A DNA stretch of 7,474 bases, taken from Pseudomonadota bacterium. GTDB taxonomy: Bacteria; Pseudomonadota; Gammaproteobacteria; Xanthomonadales; Rhodanobacteraceae. Position numbers and translations under genes: made by a program. Below are positions 1 to 5,473 of the stretch, piece after piece (positions within the stretch are counted from its first letter, which is position 1; the number at the start of each line of letters is the position of its first letter). The DNA is taken from positions 1 to 7,474 of the forward strand of contig JAJZGE010000078.1 of the NCBI GenBank assembly GCA_021798675.1, in the 5' to 3' direction. Under the pieces are notes generated by a model. That model did not search any database and was not told the DNA's origin. It saw nothing but the letters and a program-made list of their open reading frames with translations.

Positions 1-235
1 AGCGCGCGTAGCTGGTGTTGTTGCGAAACCCCAGGAAGATCGCCAGCGTCAGGCCGATCAGCGAGAACGGCACAAACGTCAGCGACACCTTCCACACAAA
101 CAAACGACCATGCAGCAGCGTCACCAGCAGCGAAAAGACCAGCGTCACCAGCAGCTGCGGCAGGATCACCGGCAGCACCGAGCCGTGAACGACCAGCAGC
201 ATGCGAAACCAGTTGGGGCGTGGACGGATGATCAT
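1..235 (-). CDS. bestrophin family (UPF0187-like) anion channel, N-terminal part, cut by the window edge
   Basis: The 78 N-terminal residues are visible; the rest lies beyond position 1. The protein opens MIIRPRPNWFRMLL, a start typical of bacterial bestrophins. It has a hydrophobic stretch at about residues 13-42 and a second at about 48-66, then FRNNTSYAR at 70-78, matching the family signature FRxNxSYxRW. Bacterial bestrophins are inner-membrane oligomeric ion channels; the ion carried by this one cannot be read from the fragment. The start is the only ATG in the area and has GAGG six bases before it. The gene follows the thioredoxin gene on the same strand after a 191-base gap, so shared transcription is possible but not shown. 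No terminator is visible in that gap. Family assignment is firm; physiological role is not known from this sequence. Confidence 0.88.
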   Translation of the reverse strand, partial: MIIRPRPNWFRMLLVVHGSVLPVILPQLLVTLVFSLLVTLLHGRLFVWKVSLTFVPFSLIGLTLAIFLGFRNNTSYAR

Positions 236-426
236 GATGAACCTCAGGGACGCAGGAAGTGGAACGCTCTGCCGCGCATTCTCCGTGCGGCCGGGCAAAA
301 GGCCAGTTCCCTTTCCATGATCGTCGACCCTGCAGGCCGGGGTGGCCAGCGCATGTCACGCCGCGACCGAGCCGGGTCTCCTCCGCGGCCATCCCTGCCG
401 TGCCGATCAGCGAGCTGCTGCGGTCG

Positions 427-891
427 TCAGCGTTTGCGCCTTGCTCTGGCCCGCGCCTGCTCGAAGAAGTCGTGCACCCCGGCGGCGCTCATGCGGCGGG
501 CATGGGAGAGCTCCCCGGCCCGGGTGGAATACAGGATGCTGCCGCCCGGCGAGAGCATGACCGCCGCCGGGATGCCGTTTTCGACCGGATGGCCGAATCG
601 TCCGGCGACGTCGAGGTTGCGGTCGAAGTTGCCGACGTTGACCTTCACCACGTTGAAACTGCGCGCCATCAGCGCGGCGTTTGCCGGCTGCTCGAGCGAA
701 CGGGCCAGCGCGCGGCAGTCTTCGCACCAGTTGGCGCCGAAGAAGATCAGCACCGGCCGGTGGTTCACCCTGGCCCGATCCAGCGCCCGCTGCACGTCGG
801 CACGGGCGTTGGCTGCGACGGGGTAGGGAACGTCAGCGGCCGGCGCCTGAAAACTGAGCGCAAGCAGCAACAGCGGAAGAAATCGCTTCAT
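427..891 (-). CDS. exported thioredoxin-fold protein with WCEDC active site
   Basis: The 154-residue protein starts with a signal peptide (MKR, then a Leu-rich core, likely cleavage after APAA at residue 19), so it should act in the periplasm. The thioredoxin active site is W55-C56-E57-D58-C59, inside FFGANWCEDC, and the cis-proline loop is G-I-P108. The protein resembles the small DsbD-C/thioredoxin-like group in proteobacteria, which reduce or exchange disulfides in exported proteins. The exact partner cannot be told. The C-terminal tail is strongly basic (RARARRKR). No Shine-Dalgarno sequence precedes the ATG; instead it overlaps the stop of a 40-residue upstream ORF as ATGA, which suggests translational coupling. 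A bestrophin gene lies downstream on the same strand. The fold is well supported; substrate and redox direction are not. Confidence 0.88.
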   Translation of the reverse strand: MKRFLPLLLLALSFQAPAADVPYPVAANARADVQRALDRARVNHRPVLIFFGANWCEDCRALARSLEQPANAALMARSFNVVKVNVGNFDRNLDVAGRFGHPVENGIPAAVMLSPGGSILYSTRAGELSHARRMSAAGVHDFFEQARARARRKR

Positions 892-1010
892 CGGTATGCC
901 AGACGTGGGGGAGGCGGCTGCGGAAACCGGCGCGCCGGAGCCCCCAACATCGGGCGCTGCGGATGCTGCACCAAATGATCTGTGGCGATGTGCATATGCG
1001 CCACACGCAT
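888..1010 (-). CDS. putative 40-residue upstream ORF or leader peptide coupled to the thioredoxin gene
   Basis: This short ORF begins MRVAHMHIATDHLVQHPQ, has four histidines in its first 16 residues, and ends with a proline-rich stretch, FPQPPPPRLAYR. GGAGG stands four bases before its ATG, the best ribosome binding site in this part of the window. Its TGA overlaps the ATG of the thioredoxin gene as ATGA. The neighbour has no binding site of its own, so ribosomes ending here are its likely source of initiation. Four consecutive prolines (residues 32-35) would be expected to slow ribosomes without EF-P, about 15 bases before the neighbour's start. No family was recognised. It could be a regulatory leader, a small protein, or chance; the binding site and the overlap argue against chance. 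Confidence 0.45.
   Translation of the reverse strand: MRVAHMHIATDHLVQHPQRPMLGAPARRFPQPPPPRLAYR
927..938. repeat. 12-base perfect palindrome in the upstream ORF, inside a possible G5/C5 stem
   Basis: CCGGCGCGCCGG is a perfect palindrome. It is flanked by GGGGG at 907-911 and CCCCC at 941-945, which can pair and close a hairpin around it in the minus-strand mRNA, between the middle of the 40-residue ORF and the thioredoxin start. It could affect coupling between the two, or it may simply reflect the GC-rich composition. Confidence 0.3.
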
Positions 1011-1091
1011 AAAACCTCCGTGTTCACGATTTCCCGACCGGCGCACGGCCGGCGCTGCGCCGAAGGGCGGTGCGCCGGATGGCCCGGGCAC

Positions 1092-1099
1092 TTATGCTG
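1092..1099 (+). promoter_or_regulatory. -10-like element of the hydrolase gene
   Basis: TTATGCTG lies 28 bases before the hydrolase ATG. The same core occurs before three other plus-strand genes in this window. No convincing -35 hexamer is seen upstream, so the promoter is inferred from the recurrence and the spacing. Confidence 0.4.
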
Positions 1100-1127
1100 T
1101 TTGCCGTCACCCTGCCTGGAGCACGCC

Positions 1128-2225
1128 ATGAAGATCCTCTGTGCGCTCGCGCTGCTGGCCGCCGTCTCGACGCAGGCCGCCACGGCCAGTGAACCGGTCC
1201 AGCGCAAGGATTCCAGCGTCATCGGCGCCGACGGCACCGCGTACGTCACGCGCGTCGTGCCGATCCCCCGCACCATCAGCCCGCAGGCGCAGGCCAGCCT
1301 CGCCCGGCCGATCCCGGACGCGGAGACGACCCCCTCGATCGCCGAGCAGCGGCGCGAGGTTGACGCCTGGCAGGCCGGCGCGGCGAAGGCGTTCGAGAAG
1401 CTTTACCCGGTGAAGGTCGAGCAGGGCGTGATCGCCGGCGTGCCGGTGCGCATCGTGACGCCGCCGCACGTCCCGGCCAGCCATCGCGATGACGTGCTGC
1501 TCAACGTCCACGGCGGCGGCTTCGTCGTCGACTCCGGCTCGCTCACCGAGTCGATCCCGATGGCCAGCCTCACGCAGACGCGGGTCGTTTCGGTGCTGTA
1601 CCCGCTGGCGCCGGAGCACCCGTTTCCCGCCGCGCTGGATGCCGCCATCGCGGTGTACCGCGCGCTGCTGAAGACCTGCCCGCCCGACCACATCGTGATC
1701 TACGGCACCTCGGCCGGCGCCATCCTCACCGGCGAGATCGCCGTGGCGCTGAAGCAGCGCCACCTGCCCGAGCCCGCCGCGCTGGGCATCTTCTCCGGAC
1801 TCGGCGATTTCTCGCGGCCGGGCGACTCCGCCTCGCTGTTCGCGCTGAACGGCCTGTCCGGCTACCTGGCGCCGCCGGTGCCCGGCGCGCGCATGAGCCC
1901 CGAATACGTGGGCCGTACCGATCCACGCGACCCGGTGCTGTCGCCGGTGTTCGCCGACCTGCGCGGCCTGCCGCCCACGCTGTTCATCACCAGCACGCGC
2001 GACATGCTGCTGAGCGGCACCACCATCCTTGACCGCGCGTTTCTGCATGCCGGCGTGGACACCCGGCTGATCGTCTTCGAGGCACTGCCGCACACCTTCT
2101 GGAACGATCCCGACCTGCCGGAATCCACCGAGGCCCACCACGCCATGGCGGACTTCTTCAGCGCGCATCTTTACGGCGCAGCGAGCCAGCGTGGATCTGC
2201 CGTTCCGCGCAGCGGGCAGCGCTGA
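1128..2225 (+). CDS. secreted alpha/beta hydrolase of the hormone-sensitive lipase family (family IV esterase)
   Basis: A 365-residue protein with a signal peptide (MKILCALALLAA, likely cleavage near residue 18-20), so it is probably periplasmic or secreted. The family's landmarks are in order: the oxyanion-hole motif HGGGF at 128-132, the nucleophile elbow GTSAG at 193-197 (Ser195), the acid in TSTRD (Asp292), and the base in LPHTFW (His322). This is a complete Ser-Asp-His triad. Such enzymes cleave esters of short to medium acyl chains; the natural substrate is unknown. The ATG at 1128 was chosen over the longer open frame from 963 because GGAG stands six bases before it, a signal peptide begins there, and a -10-like element lies just upstream. 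The upstream part of the frame is antisense to the small leader ORF. The gene diverges from the thioredoxin unit and ends before a hairpin terminator. Confidence 0.9.
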   Translation: MKILCALALLAAVSTQAATASEPVQRKDSSVIGADGTAYVTRVVPIPRTISPQAQASLARPIPDAETTPSIAEQRREVDAWQAGAAKAFEKLYPVKVEQGVIAGVPVRIVTPPHVPASHRDDVLLNVHGGGFVVDSGSLTESIPMASLTQTRVVSVLYPLAPEHPFPAALDAAIAVYRALLKTCPPDHIVIYGTSAGAILTGEIAVALKQRHLPEPAALGIFSGLGDFSRPGDSASLFALNGLSGYLAPPVPGARMSPEYVGRTDPRDPVLSPVFADLRGLPPTLFITSTRDMLLSGTTILDRAFLHAGVDTRLIVFEALPHTFWNDPDLPESTEAHHAMADFFSAHLYGAASQRGSAVPRSGQR

Positions 2226-2236
2226 AGGTCGGCAAC

Positions 2237-2266
2237 AAAAAAACCGCTTCCGGCGGGAGAGGTTTT
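2237..2266. terminator. bidirectional hairpin terminator
   Basis: Seven As lead into a hairpin whose outer stem pairs AAAACC (2240-2245) with GGTTTT (2261-2266). The inner stem pairs CTTCC with GGGAG through one G-T pair, leaving loop GGC. Read on the plus strand it ends in four Ts, 11 bases after the hydrolase stop. Read on the minus strand it ends in seven Ts, the stronger form. This arrangement usually separates two convergent transcription units, which implies minus-strand transcription arriving from about 2500. Confidence 0.7.
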
Positions 2267-2501
2267 GGGGTGAGGGCTCGGCACGACGCGATACGCCCGT
2301 GTGCCCGGCAGGCTCGCAGCGAAACGAAAAACCGACGCGCCGCGCCCGCTGTCGCGGCGGGCGGAAGCGGCGGGCCTGGCCGCAGGGCTTGCTGCCGCGG
2401 ATTCCTGCCGAGGTGCAGCTGGCGCCAGCCGCCAGGACGACCGGTGTGGACGCGAAGACCAGGGCGCAACCCAGTCCCGAGATCCGCAGCTGCTTGCGCA
2501 T
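2267..2501 (-). pseudogene. possible remnant of a small secreted protein gene (good start, no stop before the terminator)
   Basis: On the minus strand an ATG at 2501 is preceded by GGAGG with a five-base spacer, an excellent ribosome binding site. The first 24 residues (MRKQLRISGLGCALVFASTP and then VVLA) look like a Sec signal peptide, followed by AGASCTSAG. After about residue 40 the reading becomes rich in Arg and Pro, resembles no known domain, and has no stop before the terminator at 2237-2266. All three minus frames stay open past that terminator. A frameshifted or truncated gene fits best; a small RNA, or a start kept by chance, are alternatives. The 3' boundary given is simply the terminator edge. 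The longer open frame that continues antisense through the hydrolase gene is not believed. Confidence 0.25.
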
Positions 2502-2577
2502 GACGCCCTCCGGTGTTGACGCGTGCCGGCAGGTTGTCAGGAATGAAAAGGCATCTGCGTTCGTCACGGACAAAGGC

Positions 2578-2585
2578 CTATGCTG
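2578..2585 (+). promoter_or_regulatory. -10-like element of the 73-residue protein gene
   Basis: CTATGCTG lies 30 bases before the ATG at 2616 and matches the element upstream of the hydrolase gene. A -35 hexamer was not found at standard spacing. Confidence 0.4.
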
Positions 2586-2615
2586 CAGGACGATCGCGCG
2601 CCGAGGAGTTCCGCC

Positions 2616-2837
2616 ATGACCGATATCAGTGGCAAGACCAGCAACGGGTTTGCCTACGAGGGCAACTATCACCCACCGAGCGCCGGTCGCGTGCACTGGT
2701 CGGTGACCTTTCGCCACAACGGCGATTTCGCCGGCATGCGGCATGGCTGCGTGCACGGCGTGCAGGACACGCAGCCGGCGGCGCTGGATGAGGCGGTGAT
2801 GCGCGACATCGAGTCGGCGTGGACACTGGCGCATTGA
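2616..2837 (+). CDS. small protein of unknown function, 73 residues
   Basis: The protein begins MTDISGKTSNGFAYEGNYHP and is soluble-looking, with no signal peptide or membrane segment. It has a central stretch SVTFRHNGDFAGMRHG that looks like short beta strands with a turn, then a probable C-terminal helix (about residues 52-70, AALDEAVMRDIESAWTLA). There is a single cysteine. No known family was recognised. The start is supported by GAGGAG seven bases before the ATG and by a -10-like element 30 bases upstream, so a longer reading from 2580 is unlikely. The GNAT-M14 ORF starts 78 bases downstream on the same strand, with no terminator visible between, so the two may be co-transcribed. It is probably a real gene, given the regulatory signals and the balanced composition; its function is open. 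Confidence 0.7.
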   Translation: MTDISGKTSNGFAYEGNYHPPSAGRVHWSVTFRHNGDFAGMRHGCVHGVQDTQPAALDEAVMRDIESAWTLAH

Positions 2838-2915
2838 CGCCGCGGCGCGCGATCCGCTTCACTGGAACCCGCATTCGCCATTCATCAAACCCGCCCGCAT
2901 CCGCAAGGCTCGTCC

Positions 2916-4361
2916 GTGCTTCGAGACGCCACTGCCGCCGATTTTCCCGCCATCCTCGAACTCAACCAGGCGTTCGTGAGCGTGCTCAGTCCGCTCGACC
3001 ACGCGCGCCTGGCGCGGCTGCATGCGCAGGCGGCGCTGCATCGGGTGATCGAGCAGGACGGACGGGTCGAGGCCTTTCTGCTGGTGCTGCGCGAGGGCGC
3101 CGACTACGACAGCCCGAACTACCGCTGGTTTGCCGAACGCCATGCGCGCTTCCTGTATGTGGATCGCATCGTGGTCGCCGGCTCCACCCAGGCGCGCGGC
3201 GCCGGCAGCGCGCTGTACCGCGATCTCTACGCGCTGGCGATGCGTGACGGGGTGCCGCTGATTGCCTGCGAGTTCGATATCGAACCGCCGAACCCGGCGT
3301 CCGCGCGCTTCCATGCCGGGCTCGGCTTTTGCGAGGTGGGCCGCCAGGCGCTCGATGGCGGCCGGAAAATCGTCTCGCTGCAGCTGCTGGATGTGACCAT
3401 CAACCCGCACGGAGAAACCGCGATGACGACCCATGCCGCTTATCCGATCGGCACGCCCGGCGTTCCCTGGGGCGCGGCGGAAGTCGCGGCGTGGCGCGCA
3501 CGCCAGACCCGCCAGCGCAGCTACGCAGCGGACGTGCTGCGCGCGGTCGAGTCGCTGCGCGCGCGCTTCGACGTGCAGCAGTACGGCCGGGTGGAATACG
3601 CCCCCGACAGCTACCCGCTGTTCGCGATCACCAGCCGCCCCTGGCGCGACGAGCTGCCGGTGGTGCTGGTGACCGGCGGCGTGCATGGCTACGAGACCAG
3701 CGGCGTGCACGGCGCGCTGCAGTTCGTCGACCGGCAGGCGGCGCGCTATGCCGGTCGCGCCAATCTGGTCGTCGCGCCGTGCGTGAGCCCGTGGGCGTAC
3801 GAGCGCATCCATCGCTGGAACGCGGACGCGCTCGACCCCAACCGCTCGTTCCGCGACGCCAGCCCGGCGCAGGAATCGGCCGCGCTGATGCGCCTGGTGG
3901 CGCCGTGGCGCGGGCGCGTGCTGGTGCATGTCGACCTGCACGAAACCACCGACACCGACGAGTCCGAGTTCCGCCCTGCGCTGGCTGCCCGCGACGGTGT
4001 GGCGCACGCGCCGGGCGAGATCCCCGACGGCTTCTATCTGGTCGACGACAGCGAGCATCCGCAGCCCGCCTTCCAGCAGGCGATCATCGCGGCGGTGGCG
4101 CAGGTCACCCACATCGCCCCGGTCGATGCCAAGGGCGAGATCATCGGCTCGCCGATGGTCGCGCCGGGCGTGATCCGCTACCCGCTCAGACAGCTCGGCC
4201 TGTGCGCCGGCATCACCGAGGCCCGCTACACCACCACCACCGAGGTCTACCCCGACAGCCCGCGCGCCACTCCGGAGCAGTGCAACGCGGCGCAGGTGGC
4301 GGCGGTGTGTGCGGCGATCGATTTCGCGCTCGACCAAAGCGGTGACGATGCGGCTTTCTGA
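2916..4361 (+). CDS. GNAT acetyltransferase fused in frame to an M14-type zinc carboxypeptidase
   Basis: One uninterrupted ORF of 481 residues covers two enzymes. Residues 1 to about 160 are a GNAT N-acetyltransferase: RDATAADFPAIL at the start, the acetyl-CoA loop QARGAGSAL at 92-100, then a PPNPAS..FH..LGF tail. Residues 170-481 are an M14-like metallocarboxypeptidase related to the succinylglutamate desuccinylase/aspartoacylase and REP34-like groups. Its likely zinc ligands are H257 and E260 (GGVHGYE) and H342 (DLHET), substrate-binding N309-R310 is in DPNRSF, and the probable catalytic glutamate is E443 (TTTTEVY), with E435 as an alternative. No signal peptide is seen, so it should be cytoplasmic. 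The start is GTG with a weak AAGG seven bases upstream. GGAG precedes an internal ATG at 3423, so a separate 312-residue peptidase may also be made. Both domains are near full length for free-standing enzymes, suggesting a lost stop or a recent fusion. Substrates are unknown. Confidence 0.8.
   Translation: MLRDATAADFPAILELNQAFVSVLSPLDHARLARLHAQAALHRVIEQDGRVEAFLLVLREGADYDSPNYRWFAERHARFLYVDRIVVAGSTQARGAGSALYRDLYALAMRDGVPLIACEFDIEPPNPASARFHAGLGFCEVGRQALDGGRKIVSLQLLDVTINPHGETAMTTHAAYPIGTPGVPWGAAEVAAWRARQTRQRSYAADVLRAVESLRARFDVQQYGRVEYAPDSYPLFAITSRPWRDELPVVLVTGGVHGYETSGVHGALQFVDRQAARYAGRANLVVAPCVSPWAYERIHRWNADALDPNRSFRDASPAQESAALMRLVAPWRGRVLVHVDLHETTDTDESEFRPALAARDGVAHAPGEIPDGFYLVDDSEHPQPAFQQAIIAAVAQVTHIAPVDAKGEIIGSPMVAPGVIRYPLRQLGLCAGITEARYTTTTEVYPDSPRATPEQCNAAQVAAVCAAIDFALDQSGDDAAF
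3411..3425 (+). promoter_or_regulatory. internal ribosome binding site and ATG for a free-standing M14 peptidase
   Basis: GGAG at 3411-3414, eight bases before ATG 3423, stands exactly at the boundary between the two enzyme domains. Translation from here would give a 312-residue protein beginning MTTHAAYPIGTPGVPWG, which is how free-standing relatives of this peptidase usually begin as far as I recall. It suggests that the two domains were, or still are, separately translated genes. Confidence 0.5.
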
Positions 4362-4367
4362 GGGTCG

Positions 4368-4406
4368 GCCGGCATGCGCTGCCGCGACGGGCTCGCGCAT
4401 GCCGGC
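4368..4406. repeat. 12-base perfect inverted repeat (hairpin) after the GNAT-M14 gene
   Basis: GCCGGCATGCGC at 4368-4379 and its exact reverse complement at 4395-4406 are separated by 15 bases, beginning seven bases after the peptidase stop. A stable hairpin would form in RNA of either strand. No T run follows, so it is not a standard intrinsic terminator. It may stabilise the 3' end of the mRNA, terminate weakly, or be a REP-like intergenic palindrome. Confidence 0.6.
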
Positions 4407-4448
4407 AAACCGTCAGGATTTCGCCCGCCGCCGTCCCGCCGCCGCGGC

Positions 4449-4455
4449 CATGCTG
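4449..4455 (+). promoter_or_regulatory. -10-like element of the metallo-beta-lactamase gene
   Basis: CATGCTG lies 28 bases before the ATG at 4484, a one-base variant of the element found before three other plus-strand genes here. The first base deviates from the usual T, so it may be weaker. No -35 was seen. Confidence 0.3.
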
Positions 4456-4483
4456 CACGCGTGCCCATGACGGAGTCTTGCCC

Positions 4484-5407
4484 ATGTCCCTGCGCCTGCC
4501 GGCGGCTGCCGCGCTGACGCTCAGCCTGATGCTGAGCGTGGTTCACGCCGAACCGGCGGCGGCGACGACCGCCCACGGCATCGATCGCCGCGACTGGAAT
4601 GCGCCGCAGAAGCCGTTCCGCATCTACGGCAACACCTGGTACGTGGGTCCGCATGGCCTGTCCTCGATCCTGCTGGATACGGGGCAGGGACTGGCGCTGT
4701 TCGATGGCGACCTGCCGCAGTCGCCGCCGCTGATCGAGGCGAACATCCGCGCGCTCGGATTCCACGTGCGCGACATCCGCTGGATACTCAACTCGCACGC
4801 GCATGCCGATCACGCCGGCGGGATCGCCGCGCTGCAGCGCGACAGCGGCGCGCAGGTACTGGCCAGCGAAGCGGGTGCGCGCGAGCTGGCGCTGGGCGGC
4901 GCTGACCGCGATGACCCGCAGTATGGCGACCTGCCCGACTACCCGCCGGTGCGTCACGTGCGCGTGGTGCGCGACGGCGAGGTGGTGCGGCTGGGCGGCG
5001 TGGCGATCACCGCGCATTACACGCCGGGCCACACGCCGGGCAGCACCGCGTGGACGTGGACCTCCTGCGCGGGCGCACGCTGCCTGCGCATGGCGTATGC
5101 CGACAGCCTCACGCCGATCGGCGCGCCCGGTTTCCGTTTCAGCGACGACCCGCGTCGCGTCGCGGCATTCCGCCGGGCGATCGCCACGGTGGCCGCGTTG
5201 CCCTATGACATCCTGCTGACTCCGCACCCGGACGCCAGCGGCTTCTGGCAGAAGGTGGCGCGGCGTACCTCGGCGTCGGATGCCGCGCCCCTGATCGACA
5301 CCGGTGCCTGCCGTGCCTATGCCGCCACCGCGGCGAAGGCATGGGCCGCGCGCCTGGCGCAGGAGCGAGCGGAGAAGGCGACGCATCGTGCCGGCGGCAA
5401 GCCGTGA
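4484..5407 (+). CDS. subclass B3 metallo-beta-lactamase
   Basis: The 307-residue protein has a signal peptide (about residues 1-22, ending VVHA), so it is periplasmic. Zinc ligands are complete: H105-A-H107 and D109-H110 in NSHAHADHAGG, H183 in YTPGHTPGS, and H248 in LLTPHPDASGFW. YADSLTPIGAPGFRF at 205-219 carries serine where B1 and B2 enzymes have their zinc-binding cysteine, which is the B3 hallmark (L1, AIM, SMB and related enzymes). C195 and C200 probably form the small disulfide known in several B3 enzymes. Family members hydrolyse penicillins, cephalosporins and often carbapenems using two zinc ions; whether this one does so efficiently cannot be read here. The ATG has GGAG eight bases before it; a TTG two codons upstream is less likely. 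The gene is solitary, with no LysR-type regulator and no mobile element in view, so it looks like a resident chromosomal gene. Confidence 0.92.
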   Translation: MSLRLPAAAALTLSLMLSVVHAEPAAATTAHGIDRRDWNAPQKPFRIYGNTWYVGPHGLSSILLDTGQGLALFDGDLPQSPPLIEANIRALGFHVRDIRWILNSHAHADHAGGIAALQRDSGAQVLASEAGARELALGGADRDDPQYGDLPDYPPVRHVRVVRDGEVVRLGGVAITAHYTPGHTPGSTAWTWTSCAGARCLRMAYADSLTPIGAPGFRFSDDPRRVAAFRRAIATVAALPYDILLTPHPDASGFWQKVARRTSASDAAPLIDTGACRAYAATAAKAWAARLAQERAEKATHRAGGKP

Positions 5408-5473
5408 CGCAGGCGGGTCATCCGTTCGTCGGGTGAAGTGCGCCGCTGGCGCGATGCCGGCGCGCCCGACACC
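5408..5473. other. convergent gap with small hairpins, possible bidirectional stop
   Basis: The 66 bases between the convergent lactamase and acyltransferase genes hold the tight hairpin GCGCC-GCT-GGCGC at 5440-5452. A looser outer pairing of GTCGGGTG with CGCCCGAC surrounds it. No T run is present on either strand, so intrinsic termination is doubtful and Rho-dependent ends are possible. Confidence 0.3.

Noticed and set aside
946..974. Minus-strand promoter candidate TTGGTG, 17 bases, GATGTT before the thioredoxin gene
   Set aside because: Both boxes match the consensus poorly. It lies inside the upstream ORF and would produce a thioredoxin mRNA without any ribosome binding site.
110..978. 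Two plus-strand open frames of about 240 codons over the thioredoxin and bestrophin genes
   Set aside because: They are antisense to genes with clear family motifs and have Arg/Ser/Gly-rich composition and no ribosome binding site.
2301..2520. Short plus-strand open frames in the stretch between the hydrolase and the 73-residue gene
   Set aside because: They lack ribosome binding sites and recognisable motifs, and they run antisense to the better supported start at 2501.
1107..2834. Minus-strand open frame of 575 codons antisense to the hydrolase and small protein genes
   Set aside because: It is rich in Arg, Gly and His with no domain motif, and it is open because high-GC codon use on the other strand removes stops. 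Only its internal start at 2501 has independent support.
2859..4400. Minus-strand open frame of 513 codons antisense to the GNAT-M14 gene
   Set aside because: Arg/Ala/Gly/His-rich shadow with no recognisable motif, lying opposite a frame with two clear enzyme domains.
4247..5386. Minus-strand open frame of 379 codons antisense to the lactamase
   Set aside because: Shadow of the B3 lactamase, whose catalytic motifs are unambiguous on the plus strand.
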